From Lojkania enalia (taxonomy: Eukaryota > Ascomycota > Dothideomycetes > Pleosporales), in the NCBI GenBank assembly GCA_010094045.1, contig ML986599.1, positions 402,907-466,906 of the forward strand: a stretch of DNA of 64,000 bases, given 5' to 3'. The notes under the pieces are model-generated. The model ran no database searches, was not told the DNA's origin, and saw only the letters and a program-made list of their open reading frames with translations. Shown here one piece after another: positions 24,450 to 37,297 of this stretch. The translations under genes and the position numbers were made by a program. Position 1 is the stretch's first letter; the number at the start of each line of letters is the position of its first letter.

Positions 24450-26305
24450 CTTGAATAGGGGGTTTCAAGTGGTTTTCGGCCTAGATACGGCTTTCTGGCC
24501 TTGCTGGTGTGGAGGGGAACATTCGCCGTGGGCTTCGAAAATTATCGCGCTAGTGTTATCGATAAGCAGAGACGGACTCACGGCTGTCGCGATATGTAAT
24601 GTGCAATAGCAAGCGCATTAACCTCAGAACGATATGCGTCTGTTCAATCCCGCCTACTAGCTCAATCCAGACTTCTGCAGGATTCACCGTTCGCAATGAG
24701 ATGGTGATTCTATAAGCATGTTCTACGTCTGATTGAGTAGAAGACTAAGACATGGCTTAGCAGTGATGCGCCTACTCCGAATTGCTGGAGTAGCCCTGTT
24801 TTAATGTTAGGCAGCGTGTGGAAATGAAGAATAGCGCGTTCTCGGCCTGAAATAATAGCTGCCGTGCCACCCTTCGTAATTTTGGAGAGAGGGGCAATTT
24901 GGGCGTGCGAAAGCAATCAAGAAAAGACATGGTGGAGTAATTTTTTGATCAGTAAGCCCATCTTTTTGTCCACCAATTAGTCCTAAAGAGGCCTGATATC
25001 TTCATCAAGTTCCATTAGTCTTCTCATCGCTGAATGATGTAGTCATATTGGATGAGGCACACTCAGACAGTAGGGTGCAGTCCAAATTAACGCAATAACA
25101 CCCAGTGCAAAAGACACTTAAGCTGAATCAATTTTTTGATCCATTTTGAACTCGCTTTTTGGATCGTTTACGATGATGTCGAGAGTTAACGGTGGCTTGG
25201 CTTTCTTTCACTCCCTGCTTTCACCAAATCACCAATCCGAGGAGACCGACAAAGTGCAACGCCAAGGAGGCTTTGAGAGAAGATCCTCGTGGTAGCTCAG
25301 CTTGCGAGTAATATTTCCTGTCTCCCTTAGTACAGTAGGATTGGTCCTTTCTCCCAAAACAATGCTGCTGTCTGGTTCAAATACCCCGCCCCAAAATCCA
25401 CCGCACGATTGAGCTTTGATCCAGGTGGCGTCGAGGCCCTTCTGCGACTGCGTCCACACACTGCTGGCGCACCGTTGAATTCGTAATGTTGTCCTATATG
25501 GTCTTGTTAGTTTTCCATAATTGAGGATTTAAATGCTGGTTCAACTCGGGTCGCTTACTAAATCGCGCTTACACCAGTCTCAAATATTCATCGTGTGTTC
25601 GCCGTCCGTCTCTCCGCGCAGTCTTGTTCGATATATCCAGTCCCTATTCTGCCACATCTAGATCATTTTGCTATTGTATTAGATTCCTTTGACTGCCAAA
25701 TTGCCACATCGCTCAATATTATTGTTACAATGCGTAATATTCTTAGGAAAGGAGCTAGGACTGCCTTATATTTCAACACCCACTTATCCAGCTCCCGAAG
25801 TTGGTTGTGGGCTAGATGAAGGAGCAGGGTTTGGTACCGTCGAAGTATTCGCAGTCGGAACTGCTACGGCAGGAGCGCCGTTGATAGGCTGAGCTTGACT
25901 AGCCATCGGCCTTGGTCCAAAACTCTAGGAAATCGCTGATGTCACAGGAATGTGCCATCGAAGTCTCGAGGATACTTTAGAGTGTTACTTCGCATGCTTG
26001 GTGCGAGGGGGATGCTGTAGGCAACATCCAAGGGCGTTTCGCGTGTGCTCAGTGGCCTCAGCTGCACGCGGGAGTGCGCTCAGCCTTGGAGCTTGAATCG
26101 CAACCTCCTTTTCTGGAGGCAATAGCCTACTGGCTTGCCGCCATCTTGGCACTTGGGCAACCCAGCGATGTGCTCGGATCCTGAATTCCAGTCACACGCC
26201 TCAACGCCTTCCACCTTGTTCATGAAGCTTAATCTCATCCTAGAAAGTTGTGGGGGGGCACTGATGGACTGACTCTAGGCCAGCCAAACAGCTGATCTAA
26301 ACACA
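24450..26305. other. Intergenic region between RSA4 and MSH4, with one weak small ORF
   Basis: 1.86 kb between divergent genes. On the minus strand, 25906-25784 encodes a 40-aa Ala/Pro/Ser-rich ORF (MASQAQPINGAPAVAVPTAN..). Just downstream in another frame is a coding-looking run (ELDKWVLKYKAVLAPF), which could be a second exon of a small gene, but no clean in-phase splice pair was found. No other gene is supported. Confidence 0.35.
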
Positions 26306-29300
26306 ATGGCTCAAAGGGGTCACCCTTCCACCTCGTACATCGCTTCGGCATCCACCTCTTACCAGTCATATCCGTACGGCGAATACTATAATACTACAAC
26401 CACGTCTCGCCCAAAAACCCGAAGGGGAACTGGCGGGCCTAGCACCGGACGCCCACGGACTGGCGCATCCACTATAGCCAGGGTTGAGGCCCAGCAGGTC
26501 GTATGTGCAATCACTGAATCCCGCGGAATCTCCCCCACCGTTGGACTGACCTTCGTCAATCTCGACACTGGAGAAGCTGTCCTCTGTCAGATCTGTGACA
26601 GTCAGACCTATGTCAGAACGATTCACAAGCTGAGGGTATATGGCCCCTCTGAGATCCTCATCGTCTCGAGTGCGGCTAGCCCAAAGTCAAAACTCTTCTC
26701 AATCATCGAAGAGAATCTTGAGGTCATTGAAAGCAAGCTCACTTTACTTGATCGTCGCTACTGGACAGAATCAACTGGTTACGAGTACATACAATCTTTA
26801 GCCTTCGCAGAAGATGTCGAGGCAATTAAGATTTCGGTCTCCGGCAACTACTATGCTGTTTGCTGCGTTGCTGCCGTGAGTCCCTTGGTATTACCACACA
26901 TTCTCGCTTATTAACGTCCTACTAGGCCTTTAAATACACTGAACTTGGCTTAGGCAAGACCTTTCCATTTCACTCACTCAGAATAAAATACGAGCCTTCA
27001 GAGGGTTCGATGATGATCGACGTATCCACAATCTACTCACTTGAACTTGTGCAGAATCTTCAGAATCCGAAGTCGAAAGACTGCTTGTTTGGACTTCTCG
27101 ATGAGACACTGACGCCGATGGGATCTCGGCTCTTGCGAAGCAACGTTCTCCAGCCATTGACTGATCCAGAAACGCTCAACACCAGATATGACGCCTTAGA
27201 GGAGCTGTCAACGAAGGAAGAGATGTTTTTCGCTACCCGGGCTGGTTAGTGGTTCCGCTGGGCATCACCGCGTAATTACTGATGCCCCTAAGCCTTGAAA
27301 AATTTCCCGGATGTGGACAAGATCCTTACTGCTGTAAGTAAGTGTGACGTGTTTCGTATATTCAATTTTTGACGTGAATATAGCTCATCATCATCCCTAC
27401 CAAGCCAACCATTCAGACAACCGAACAGAGCATCAACCAAGTCATCATGCTAAAGCGGTTCGTTACGTGTGTAAATCCGATTTATGAAGCCCTTACCGGT
27501 GCACGGAGCTCTATGCTCAACAATATTCGCGAGGTCCTCCTCGTAGGAGCCATGGCATAATGAATATGTGTACTAATTATGATGACAGCTGTGCGCTCCC
27601 GAGAACATTGTTCCCGTTCAGAATCTCATTGACACGGTAATCAATGAGGATACAACGTACGCGAAGCAACCTCTCGAGCTTCGAAATCAGCGCACATATG
27701 CGGTCAGATCCGGGGTTAACGGTCTTCTTGATGTGGCTCGTACGACATACAAAGAAGCAATAGAGGATGCTTATCAACATTCGACCGAGCTAAGCCGTTG
27801 GTTACCGCCCCGGTGTGTTTTATTTGTATACACTGACTGACTTGTTGAAGAGGAATACGACCTTACGCTTGAACTCAAATACGACACCGCTCGTTATTTC
27901 TATATTCGAATTCCTATGAGAGAGCTTGAGAAGAGATCTCTACCGCCAGTGTTCACTAACGTATTCCGTAAAAAGAATATGATAGAATGCCAGACTTTGG
28001 AACTAATGAAGCGTAATCAGAAGGTATAAGTGCCATTCTAATGTGTAATACCAAAGACTAAGTAAAACATAGATTACCATCTCGCATCAAGAAGTTATAT
28101 TAATGAGTGATGAGGCTATTCAAGCTCTCATTGAAGAAGTTCGTGGTCAGATGTCTATCTTGTTCAAGATTTGTGAGAGTATTGCAATGTTAGACATGGT
28201 ACACCACTCTAAGTCAGAAATTGTTACCAATACTGAATATTTCCAGATCTCGGCTTTCGGACAATTAGTGACTACACAGGATTATGGCAAGATACTCAAC
28301 CTTTGTACGGGTCCGTTCCGTTAGCTGATATAGCGTTAGTTCGACCACAGATTACGGATACACTTGCGATCAAGTCTGGTCGGCATCCGATAAAAGATAA
28401 GCTTATGCACAACAAATTCGTGCCAAATGACGTATACGCTACGCAGCAGACCCGGTTCCAGATTATCACTGGTTGCAATATGAGTGGTGAGTCTTGATGT
28501 GTCTGGGCCATAATTGATGGCATATTCCTTACTCTGAAAACGTGACAGTCTCGCTAATATCTTAATAGGAAAGAGTACATACATCCGAACGGTTTCACTC
28601 TTGTCGATCATGGCTCAAATTGGTAGCTTGTGGGATATTCGTGCAGAAACAGAGGAATAGATCAGCTGACAATTAACAGCGTCCCAGCCACCTACGCCTC
28701 TTTCCCCATTCTGCATCAGCTCTTTGCGAGAGTTAGAATGGATGATTGCATTGAGACAAATGTTTCTACATTTGCTGCGGAGATGAGGGAGATTGCATTC
28801 ATCTTGCGCAACATCGACAAGCGGAGCATGGCCATCGTCGACGAGCTGGGTAGAGGAACTAGTACTCGTGATGGGCTTGCAATTGCTCTTGCGATTGCTG
28901 AAGCCCTTGTACAGAGCAGGGTAGGTTTCATATTAGCTTCTATTAGAATGCCTATCACCCACGGAAGTCTGTATAATTCCGTGAAAGCATGCCACTCCAT
29001 AAAGGGCAAAGCTAATGTAAATAGTCTCTCGTTTGGTTCGCCACACACTTCATAGATCTCGCGAGAATCTTGTCGGAACGTAATGGTGTCATTAGCTTGC
29101 ATCTAGCTGTCGAGGTACGTAAACAACAATCGAGAAAATGTTCTCTCACATGGGTATAGTTGAAGAATAACAATAGCATGACCATGCTCTATAAGATCGC
29201 TGAAGGTGCCGTAAAAGAATCCCACTACGGTCTAGCCCTAGCGCGTGTCGTACAGCTTCCCCCGGGACTTGTCGAACGTGCAACATATATTGCTCACAAA

Positions 29301-29738
29301 CTGGAGCATCAAGTGCAGAAGCGGAAGAAAACATCCGCAATTGTGCTCCATGAGCGCCGTCGTAAGCTCGTCTTGAATCTCAAGGAGCACCTAGTCCAGG
29401 CTTACAACGGCGTAATGGAGGGTGAGGTGCTAAGCGCTTGGCTAAAAGAGCTTCAGAAAGAGTTTGTTCGGCGCATGACTGCTATTGATGAGGAAGCAGC
29501 ACGTGCAGAGGAAGATGGTGAGAGTGAAGATGAGATGGTAGTTCGGTCCCAGCACGATGAGACTGGGTACGAACCAGAGAGGAATGCCGATGAGCAGGCA
29601 TCTGAGCTTGACGAAGAGATGGAGGAGAGGCCGAATACTTGTGCCAGTCACCCTTCCGTCATTACGATTGATTCTGCTGTTTCGACAACTACCACAGGTT
29701 CATCGACTATTCGCGCTGTCTCGGAGAACGAAGGCTGA
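26306..29738 (+). CDS. msh4: MutS homologue MSH4, meiotic crossover protein
   Basis: Msh4 pairs with Msh5 to form a sliding clamp that stabilises Holliday-type intermediates and promotes interfering crossovers in meiosis. Thirteen exons: 26306-26875, 26926-27244, 27293-27333, 27384-27542, 27589-27796, 27851-28023, 28073-28198, 28247-28286, 28340-28486, 28569-28629, 28680-28920, 29025-29114, 29160-29738; about 917 aa, all phases consistent. As expected for Msh4, mismatch-recognition domain I is absent; the protein starts with a Ser/Thr/Arg-rich tail and then the connector domain (VGLTFVNLDTGEA). Walker A is GCNMSGKST, split by an intron after MSG; Walker B is MAIVDELGRGTSTRDG; then FATHFIDLARIL. 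It ends with an acidic tail. Intron 8 (28287-28339) is GC-AG. Intron 10 uses a GTGGGA donor. The exon 4 end could be 27533 instead of 27542 (three residues fewer). The copy looks intact. Confidence 0.95.
28287..28339 (+). other. GC-AG intron in MSH4
   Basis: The intron begins GCAAGA and ends GCGTTAG. Only this pair restores VTTQDY|VRPQITDTLA in phase (TAT G | TT CGA). A +5 G and the AAG run after GC match the strong consensus required of GC donors. The 53-bp length equals its neighbours. Confidence 0.75.
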
Positions 29739-30237
29739 TAGGGCCATGCACATGACAGAAGATCTTCGTGTCGCGAGCAACATCATGTAAACTGGACTGA
29801 GGACGAAATGATCATTTTGGGACCTATAGATGTCCGCGGCCGGAATAGGGCGATTTTGCGGAGTTGCTGAGTGTTTTCATGTCATTAATAGGGGAAGATT
29901 ATCTCCAACACAAGTGTATTTGAAATAAAATCCGGGCTCTTCCTTGGTTCGAAGCAGATACCATGACATATCAAAATGCTCCGAATGGACCTGTTTCTCC
30001 ATCGTTCCTCCAACTCCCCGCACTTGCGATGGGCCCGAACTCGGCAAGCCGAGCATGGCCCGAGGAGAAACTCATTCCAAGCGCATGGGCGGAACCTGCT
30101 TGCTAATGCTTCTACATGACTCTTCATATCCTGATCTGGGTTTATAAAAGCCTCTAGGCGAAACAAGAAAGTTAGCTTTGCTCTAGCATGACCCAGAATT
30201 AATCATTGAGCTGAACGAGATTCGGAATTCAAGTATA
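29739..30237. promoter_or_regulatory. Intergenic region between MSH4 and the nitronate monooxygenase gene
   Basis: 499 bp between tandem genes. It holds the MSH4 3' UTR and the promoter of the next gene. A palindromic GTCCGCGGCCGGA near 29832 is notable but unassigned. No ORF of interest. Confidence 0.35.
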
Positions 30238-31522
30238 ATGGATTTGATTCAAAGGCTGAAGAGTGATTATCCATGGATTCAGACGCCGCTTGTTGTGAGT
30301 GCGCCGATGAGGTTGATTGCGTTGGCGGAGTTGGCGGTTGGGGTTTCGGGTGCTGGTAGGTTTGGTCGATATTTCCGTCCCTCTCCCTTCAGATTTGCAA
30401 GTATAGTGTGCTTCGCATAACGGACAATCTAACTGATAAGAGCATGAAAATTGGGGAAATTTGATATTACAAAATTTTCTTTTTTAACTTTTCAACCCTT
30501 TTTTTTTTTTTTTTTTTTTGTTTTTTTCTTACTATTTTGAAATTCGGGAATGGGGAATGATGGGGTTCTGACATCAAGCAGGCGGCATCGGCTTCATAGG
30601 CGCCGGAACAGATGTCTCGGACCTCGAGAAGCATTTCGAACATGCCTCAGATCTGCTCGCGCGGTCGTCTTCCCCTCCAAAGTCTAGCTCCGAGGTCCTG
30701 CCTATTGGTGTGGGCTTTATCAACTGGGGCGCTCAACTCGATCAAGCGATTGGTATCATCAAGAAATATAAACCGGCGGCAGTATGGTTCTTCGCGCCAT
30801 CCTCGAAACAGAGTCTGAAGGAATGGAGCGAGAGGAGTAGGGAGGCGTGTCCGGAGGCGAAGATTTGGGTCCAGGTGGGAAGTGTACGGGAGGCGCATCT
30901 TGCGTTGGAGATTCGGCCAAATGTACTGGTTGTGCAAGGGACGGATGCAGGCGGTCATGGGCTGGCGCAGGGCGCGGGACTCATCTCCCTACTTCCTGAA
31001 GTTAACGATGCTGTTCAGGAGAAGATTGAGAAAGAGGGGTGCGAGGCTCCGATTATCATTGCCGCTGGTGGCATTGTTGAAGGGAGAAGTGCTGCGGCTG
31101 CTCTAGCGTTGGGCGCATCTGGTGTCGTTATGGGTACAAGATTCCTGGCGAGTAAAGAAGCGAATATTGCAAAGGGATATCAGGACGAGATCCTCCGCGC
31201 TGCCGATGGTGGGCAGAGTACTGTGAGGACTAAGGTTTACGATAATTTGAGGGGGACGACGGGGTGGGCGGAAAGTCATAATGCTAGAGGTGTAATCAAC
31301 AGAAGCTACACCGATAATTTGGCAGGCATGGGCGAAGCAGAAAATAAGAGGCTATATGAAGAGGAGATCAAGAAAGGGGATGAGGGGTGGGGCGTTGAGG
31401 CCAGGATGACGACGTATGCTGGGACAGGGATCGGGTTGGTGAAGGAGGTAAAAGGGGTGAAGGAGATTGTTGAGGAAGTCAGAAAGGGGGTCAAGAGTGC
31501 CCTGAATGAGTTGAAGGTCTAG
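30238..31522 (+). CDS. Nitronate monooxygenase (2-nitropropane dioxygenase family)
   Basis: An FMN enzyme that oxidises toxic alkyl nitronates such as propionate 3-nitronate to carbonyl compounds, probably cytosolic. Two exons, 30238-30355 and 30582-31522; the 226-bp intron joins VGVSGAG to GIGFIGAGTD; 352 aa. The TIM-barrel signatures are present: an N-terminal ..TPLVVSAPM strand, the active-site stretch QGTDAGGHGLAQG with its catalytic-type His, and the FMN phosphate-binding AAGGIVEGRSAAAALALGAS followed by GVVMGTRFLAS. It carries the late NRSYTDNLAG segment seen in fungal class I enzymes. The intron is unusually long for this window and carries a 22-bp T tract (about 30499-30521). Confidence 0.92.
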
Positions 31523-31893
31523 TTAGCTTGATTAGAATGATGCTATTTGAGAGACAAAATAAGGTTATCAAATATAGAGGCAGAACGTATGCGTCTTAAT
31601 GTAGATAACTCCATATACTGTGGTATCCGTTGGCATCATTTCACTGATGCCTCTATACACAAGCATGTCCTGTCTGATTCGCTGTAACACCCCGCGTCCC
31701 CAGATATGAGCCTTTACTTCTGATTCGATGTGGACAGCGCCGGCAGCCATGAAAACCATGTTGGGTATAATATAACAACCCGAATCCTGCGAATGTAGGA
31801 AAGCAGTAGGACTGCCATCGCTTGTTCTAGAACTTCCGCCGAATATGTTAAGTGATTCCTCAATCAGACTCGAAGGTCAAACTCGCTATTCCG
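31523..31893. terminator. Shared 3' region of the convergent NMO and RRS1 genes
   Basis: 371 bp between convergent stop codons. AT-rich near 31550-31620. No gene seen. Confidence 0.35.
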
Positions 31894-32639
31894 TCAACCA
31901 TTCTTTCGAGAGTTTCGCTCGTTTGCGCGCTGCATCCTCTCGTTCCTCTTGACCCGCTCCTTCCGTGCTCGCCTATTCTCGCGCCTCTTGTCACCGGCCT
32001 CACCAGTCTCACGTTCCTTCTTTTCATCAACCTCCACCAACCAGTCGTCCTCACCAGCCTTGTTCTTGCCTTTGTAGCCCCACTTCGGAACCCATTCTCC
32101 GCTCTCTTCATCGAAGACCATCTTCCCCTCTCGCTTCTTATCCTTGATACCCTTCTTTTTAGCAAAGAGTTCCCACTTGGTTGGTGCTTTTTCGGCTGGG
32201 ATGGGCTTCTCACGGGGAAGCGGGGTGATGGGAACTGGAAGAACGAAATGGACTCCATCCGAGGTGCTCTTGGCCTCACACGTATTCAGAAGCTGGTTTA
32301 TGAGGGCTTGGGCTGCATCGCGGGCGGTGGCTGCAAGCGTTTCTTCGTCGGCGTCCCGGAGAAGCGGATTGGGGTCGTTGGCGAGGAGATGTCCCAGGTC
32401 GAAGGTGTAAGGCGTGGGTTTATTAACGGTGACGGGCCTATGAGATCATTAGGTACTTTTTGTTGAGAAGGGAGCAAGTCTGGAACACACAAGCGTGTTG
32501 CGGTAGAATCCATAGTGGAAGCTGCTGCATCTGGCGTGTCGACGTCCATTGCGACTTCTTTGATTCGGGCTGCGAGCGCACTGTCAGTGGGAGAGGCAAC
32601 GTCGGTCGTGACGGCTTCGGCCATCTGAACCTCGGCCAT
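31894..32639 (-). CDS. rrs1: Ribosome biogenesis regulatory protein Rrs1
   Basis: Nuclear 60S assembly factor. In yeast Rrs1 acts with Rpf2 to load the 5S RNP (5S rRNA, Rpl5, Rpl11) into pre-60S particles. Two exons on the minus strand, 32639-32491 and 32437-31894, with a 53-bp intron (GTGTGT..TCATAG) whose removal gives TATRLPVTVNKPTPYTFDLG; 230 aa. The family core follows: GHLLANDPNPLL, then a helical AATARDAAQALINQLL, APTKWELFAKKKGIKDKKR and MVFDEESGEWVPKWGYKG. A long basic coiled tail rich in KRRENRRARKERVKRNER ends the protein. The open frame of 204 codons on the opposite strand (31852-32466) is an antisense shadow. Confidence 0.95.
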
Positions 32640-32888
32640 AGCTGCAGACGGGAGACTGTTAGTAGAGGAGAAAGAACTACAAGGAATTACGGGCGGATTG
32701 TGCGCGCGTGAAAGTCGAGAATTATTTCCAGACTTTTTGGCCAGCGGTATGCCGCCCTAGTCCTGTTTCGGGCTAGCGTACTTTGGCACCTCCGACTCCC
32801 GAGATTTTTGAAGCTTTAGACCATCACGACGTCCATCGCGTGTGTTGCACCAGTGGGGGAGCCCTGGGCTACCGTTCATTGCTCTATC
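32640..32888. promoter_or_regulatory. Compact bidirectional promoter of RRS1 and mS29
   Basis: Only 249 bp separate the start codons of two divergent ribosome-related genes: nuclear 60S assembly (RRS1) and mitochondrial 37S (mS29). Both 5' UTRs and promoters must lie here, so shared regulation is plausible. No named factor site is claimed. Confidence 0.6.
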
Positions 32889-34345
32889 ATGTCTTCATCT
32901 ACCTGCCTACGACGCTTCGCCAAGTCCTCCTTGGAGCGAGCCGTCCAGCCCTCAATTGCGTCGCGAAGCCTCATCTCTCCGCAAGCATCATGCTTTTCCA
33001 CCTCTGCTCCGCGACATGCCCTTCCCACCCTCGCGAAGGCCAGTAAGGGCCCTCCGCCAAAAAAGGGATCGACTCTGATATTGAAGAAGAAGAAAGCCCC
33101 TGCTAAGGCCGCGGGTAGGCCACCTGCACCAGGGGACCGCAAGGCTATGAGGAAGCGGATTGTCCTTAGCAATAACAATGCATTAGAAGTTGCAGGCCTA
33201 CAGGACTTGAAAGAAACGGATGCGTTAAGCGGGATTTCCGAGGGACAGGTCAAAGGGTTGCCCGAAGATGTCGTGGATGCGCTAAGAGCCATGGAAGCTT
33301 TCAAGACAAACCAAGGATGGAAGTTGTTCAGGAGGCCGGCTACGTTGATAAGGAAGGAGACGACTGAGTTGGCAGGGCTGTTAAAGCAAGCTGAGGAAGA
33401 GAAGAAGACTGTACGGCGGGTCTTCATTGGCGACAGGATGAGCGGGAAGAGCACGCTTCTGCTTCAGAGCCTGTCGATGGGTTTTCTTAGGAATTGGGTG
33501 GTAATAAATCTACCTGAAGGTAAATTAACCTCTAAATATGTGGAATAGTAGCCTTACGTGTTTTAGCTTATGACATTGTCAACGCTCACACCGAGTATAA
33601 GCCGCTTCCTGGCTCACACCCCACACAGTATACCCAGGATGTGTACACCGCGAACTTCCTCTCCCAAATCGTCAAAGCGAACAAAAGTATTCTAGAGAAC
33701 ACTCAAATTACCACAAACCCGTCTCTTCCGCTGCCACTACCGGCCAAAGCCAGCTTAAAGCAACTCGCCGAGCTCGGTATCGCCAATGTTGAAACATCGT
33801 GGCCTGTGTTTGTGGCCCTTTGGAAAGAACTGACACAGCCGGGTCTCCCACCTGTTATGCTCGCCCTCGACGGGTTAGCCCATGCCATGCGAAACTCGGA
33901 GTATCTCTCCGCACAAGTAAAACCTATTCACGCCCACGATCTTACCATCATCCGTCACTTCGTCGATCACCTCTCCGGAAAGGCGACCCTCCCCAACGGC
34001 GGCGCCATACTAGCCGCAACCACCAGCTCCAATAATCCCAGAGTGCCAGCCTTCGAGTTCTCCATGCAAGTTGCAGAAGCGAAACGATACCACCCGGATA
34101 ATATTCCGCAATGGAATCCTTATAAGAACGTCGACCAGCGAGTCATCGAGTGCTTGAAAGATGTTGAAGTATTGAAGCTCAACGGCTTGAGTAAGGAGGA
34201 GGCAAGGTCGATTATGGAATATTATGCAGCTAGCGGTATGTTGAGAGCGAAGGTCGATGACAAATTTGTAACTGAGAAGTGGAGTTTGGCCGGCATGGGC
34301 AATATTGGGGAACTAGAACGGGCTGCTGTAAGGCTGAGGATATGA
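32889..34345 (+). CDS. rsm23: Mitochondrial small-subunit ribosomal protein mS29 (Rsm23/DAP3)
   Basis: A GTP-binding structural protein of the mitochondrial 37S subunit head. Two exons, 32889-33519 and 33567-34345, with a 47-bp intron (GTAAAT..TTTTAG) joining VVINLPEA to YDIVNAHTEYKPLPG; 469 aa. The start codon was set at the ATG of MSSSTCLRRFAKSSLERAVQ, an Arg/Ser-rich mitochondrial presequence; the frame extends upstream only to a non-ATG codon. The P-loop is GDRMSGKSTLL at about residue 187. Further family segments are YTANFLSQIVKANK and the C-terminal LSKEEARSIMEYYAASGML. A basic KKKKAPAKAAGRP linker after the presequence is typical of fungal mS29. Confidence 0.94.
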
Positions 34346-37297
34346 AATACGTACGAATAGATGTATGCTTGTGAGAGGGGGGTTTTATGTATAAGTGTAG
34401 GATGTAGGATAAGTTCTGCACCGCCTAGCGTATACTACTGCAATGTACACTATGGTTATTTTGATGTGCATACTATCTTCATTCTCACCACAATGTCGAT
34501 GCCGAGGCTCGCCCGATGCCGGAGACTCACGCTGGTCGTGCCTTGAGAACTAGGCTTAAAGAGTCGTAGCATCGAAAGACTAGCACAATGGGTGACATAA
34601 AAAGCAGATGTGGTAGATGGACGACCGATGATGAAAAGCATTTCTTGATAATGGCAATGATGGAAGAGAAAGGGTCTCGGAAGAAGGCGGTGTCAGGTAT
34701 AAGTATATAAATATTCCTTCTCTTTCTTCCCTATTCCTGTTCTCACACACTCAATTTAAGGTCTAAAATTGCAATGTTTTCTATAAGAAACAAAGTGTTT
34801 TATGGGGCCGCTTGATCCCTTCTAAAAATTTAGCGCATTTGGAATTATGTTGCGCGTTTAAAACTAGGTTGATAAGATGTTGCGGACATTTGGAAAAGCG
34901 AAGATTTTTGAATATGGGGTCTAGAAATTCTTAGACTTGGTAAAGATGGTGACTCTGGTTCTCAAATGAAACTGTCATATGTTGGGCTAAAGGATATGAA
35001 ACCCGGACTAGATGCGAGCCGATTCTCTTCTAAAAATCATGGCTCGATAGAAGCATGTTTCCCGACTTATAAAACATTCCGACTGTATTTGAGCCACTTC
35101 TCCTCTGAAGTTTGCGATGCGTTGATGCTATGTTTCTGGGCTAAAAGCTATTCTTCCCCAGATCAATGGGAGCTCTGTCTCCTTGACAACTCATTTGTCC
35201 GACTCTTCTAACTGGCCTAGTCTCGGGTTAAAAACTGCCTTGAAATAAACACGGATGAATTCAAAAATTGGGCTTCAAATGTATACATGGGACGTGCCTT
35301 TTGTGTAACGACATAAGGATCAAAATTGTCCGAAGCCTTTTGAATGTTGGAAGGGGTTGCCTCACCTCTCCGTGCTAGTTCTTTCGTTACACAATATTCA
35401 TCAACTTATATCTCTAAAATCTAGCATTATCCTTCTTCATGGGGCTTCCTTCTCTTTTCTGAAATCTGAAGGCTATTGCAGTTATGTTTCAGAATAGAAA
35501 ATCAACCCAAACCTTGCTCGGGCATTGGTAGAAGTTTATTCAAGCATTATGAATGGGAGCTCTTCCACTAAAATCATCCGTAGAGGGTTGCCATATCACA
35601 TAGCCCCCATCTACTGCGTAAAATACTTGCAAGAGCCAGAATGCTGGTATAAATTCTGTCGCATGTTCAGCCACGTCCTATTATAGCTAGTTTACCCACA
35701 GCAGTATATAGCCCTTGCTCGCTCTCTCATAGACCAAGTATCTAACTATCCTTTGTTCTTTTCTACTTGGTTCGATCCTCATTGGCAATTGGCTTCCTCT
35801 ACTTCATCAATCGTGACAAATTCAAGTATACGGTAGCCACGTGTTCTCCATATCTACACAAACGTACCTGACCATGATTTTAAGATGTCAACAGAGATTT
35901 CTTCATGCTGATAAATTCATTAAGTTTCAATCAATTTCTAGAACGGGAGAGATATGCTGTTTGGAAAGACAGGTGTTCCAAAAACTTAACATTAGACATT
36001 TGTATGGAATTAGTTCTCAGTTAAAAATTGTGCTTCAAAATGCCTTGTTGGAAATCCACAACTAGAAAAACGATTTGAAAGAGGGAAATGAAGTATTAAA
36101 CCCTTAAACTTCTTTTTTTTCTCTTTACAGGTTGTGTTTCATCGACGGATCTAAAGATGCCAATTCTCTTTGCTACATGCTTTCTTTAGGATGCCAAAAA
36201 AGGGGTGAGTTTTTAGACTAAAGAAAATAGAGGCAAGTAACTAGGATTCTCAAATACTGTCCTCCTCGTGTTACATGTTTATGGAACTGTACTCTTAGAC
36301 GGCGACCTCCCCCACTTGTAATCTATAGAGCGAATCTTCCCCATTCGGTGCACCATTTTCGACAATAGCCCGCATTTTGCCCAACATCGCCAGAAATCGC
36401 CCGCAGGCAAGTCCCCTACCCATCTTCCTCCCACGACATTACTCGCCAATTTCGCCATTTTGTCTAGCAGAGCTCTCTACTAGCAGCCGAATGTGGTGCT
36501 CGAAATTCCGCTGTCTGAGAGGTCGAGGCTGCTTGGGACGAGCCCTTCAGCGACCGCATCTCCAGCTATTGAACATGTTGGCCTCGAGAGGGATATATCG
36601 CCGAATTATCCTCCGCCAGACTCGGATGAGAAGATGCTTGAGCCATTCCCGTCTAGAAGACCTCCGTCTGGGGTGCACCATTTGTCTACGCCAGGACGTG
36701 CGAATATGCTTACTCCACCGAGTCTGGTCATGGCACAATCTCCGGAACACGTGCTGAATTCACGTGCTGTGAGGATGAACCAATCCGTACCCAGGCTCCA
36801 TCCGGTCAAGCGGCATGCTTATAGGTCTTAAGTTCATCAAGGAGCCTGGCGCCACATTGCGATACATTTGTCACATTGTGAGCGAGAATTCTAAAGCAAT
36901 CTGCAACCGCACCCTTGCAAGATCTTTCATCTGAATAATTTCCTCTTAATGCTCCCAGCACACTAGCGTCCTTCGTTCCAGAACCAGGCCCGGGATGTGC
37001 TCGAGCACTTCAAGTCTTCGCCAAGTCTGCAGAACCAAAGGTCTTGAGCGCTAGCTTCATGGATCCAAGCGGGTACATTGTTCCTTCTTGGTGTGCGATT
37101 CATTTCTTCGGTGGAGTTCATAATCTTTAAATATGAATTTGAGCTCCAACATAGCTCAGACGCCAGTCAGGCACTCTAAGATAATACCTCTATAGTACTA
37201 GTTTGTATATATGAAAGGAGTCTATAACCGTTTTAAACCACACTCAACGTTTAGTACACCAGGTACTGGCTCACAATAATTTACAAATTTAAGCCTC
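34346..37297. other. AT-rich intergenic region, no gene recognised
   Basis: 2.95 kb. The sequence is noticeably richer in A+T than the flanking housekeeping genes, with many short stop-broken frames. The only frames of note are 36377-36757 (126 codons) and the overlapping 36493-36831 (112 codons, Ser/Pro-rich). Neither has a recognisable domain, and the second lacks an ATG at its opening. No splice-consistent gene was built. It may contain old, decayed material. Confidence 0.45.

Noticed and set aside
28199..28324. In-frame continuation of MSH4 exon 7 through to 28324
   Set aside because: The stretch after DMV lacks family similarity and has a clear GTACAC..TTCCAG intron; MSH4 resumes as AFGQLVTTQDY.
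31852..32466. 204-codon plus-strand ORF
   Set aside because: It is the antisense shadow of RRS1, whose minus-strand product matches the family end to end.
36377..36831. Possible small gene
   Set aside because: Two overlapping frames of 126 and 112 codons, no ATG supporting the better one, no domain and no splice partners.
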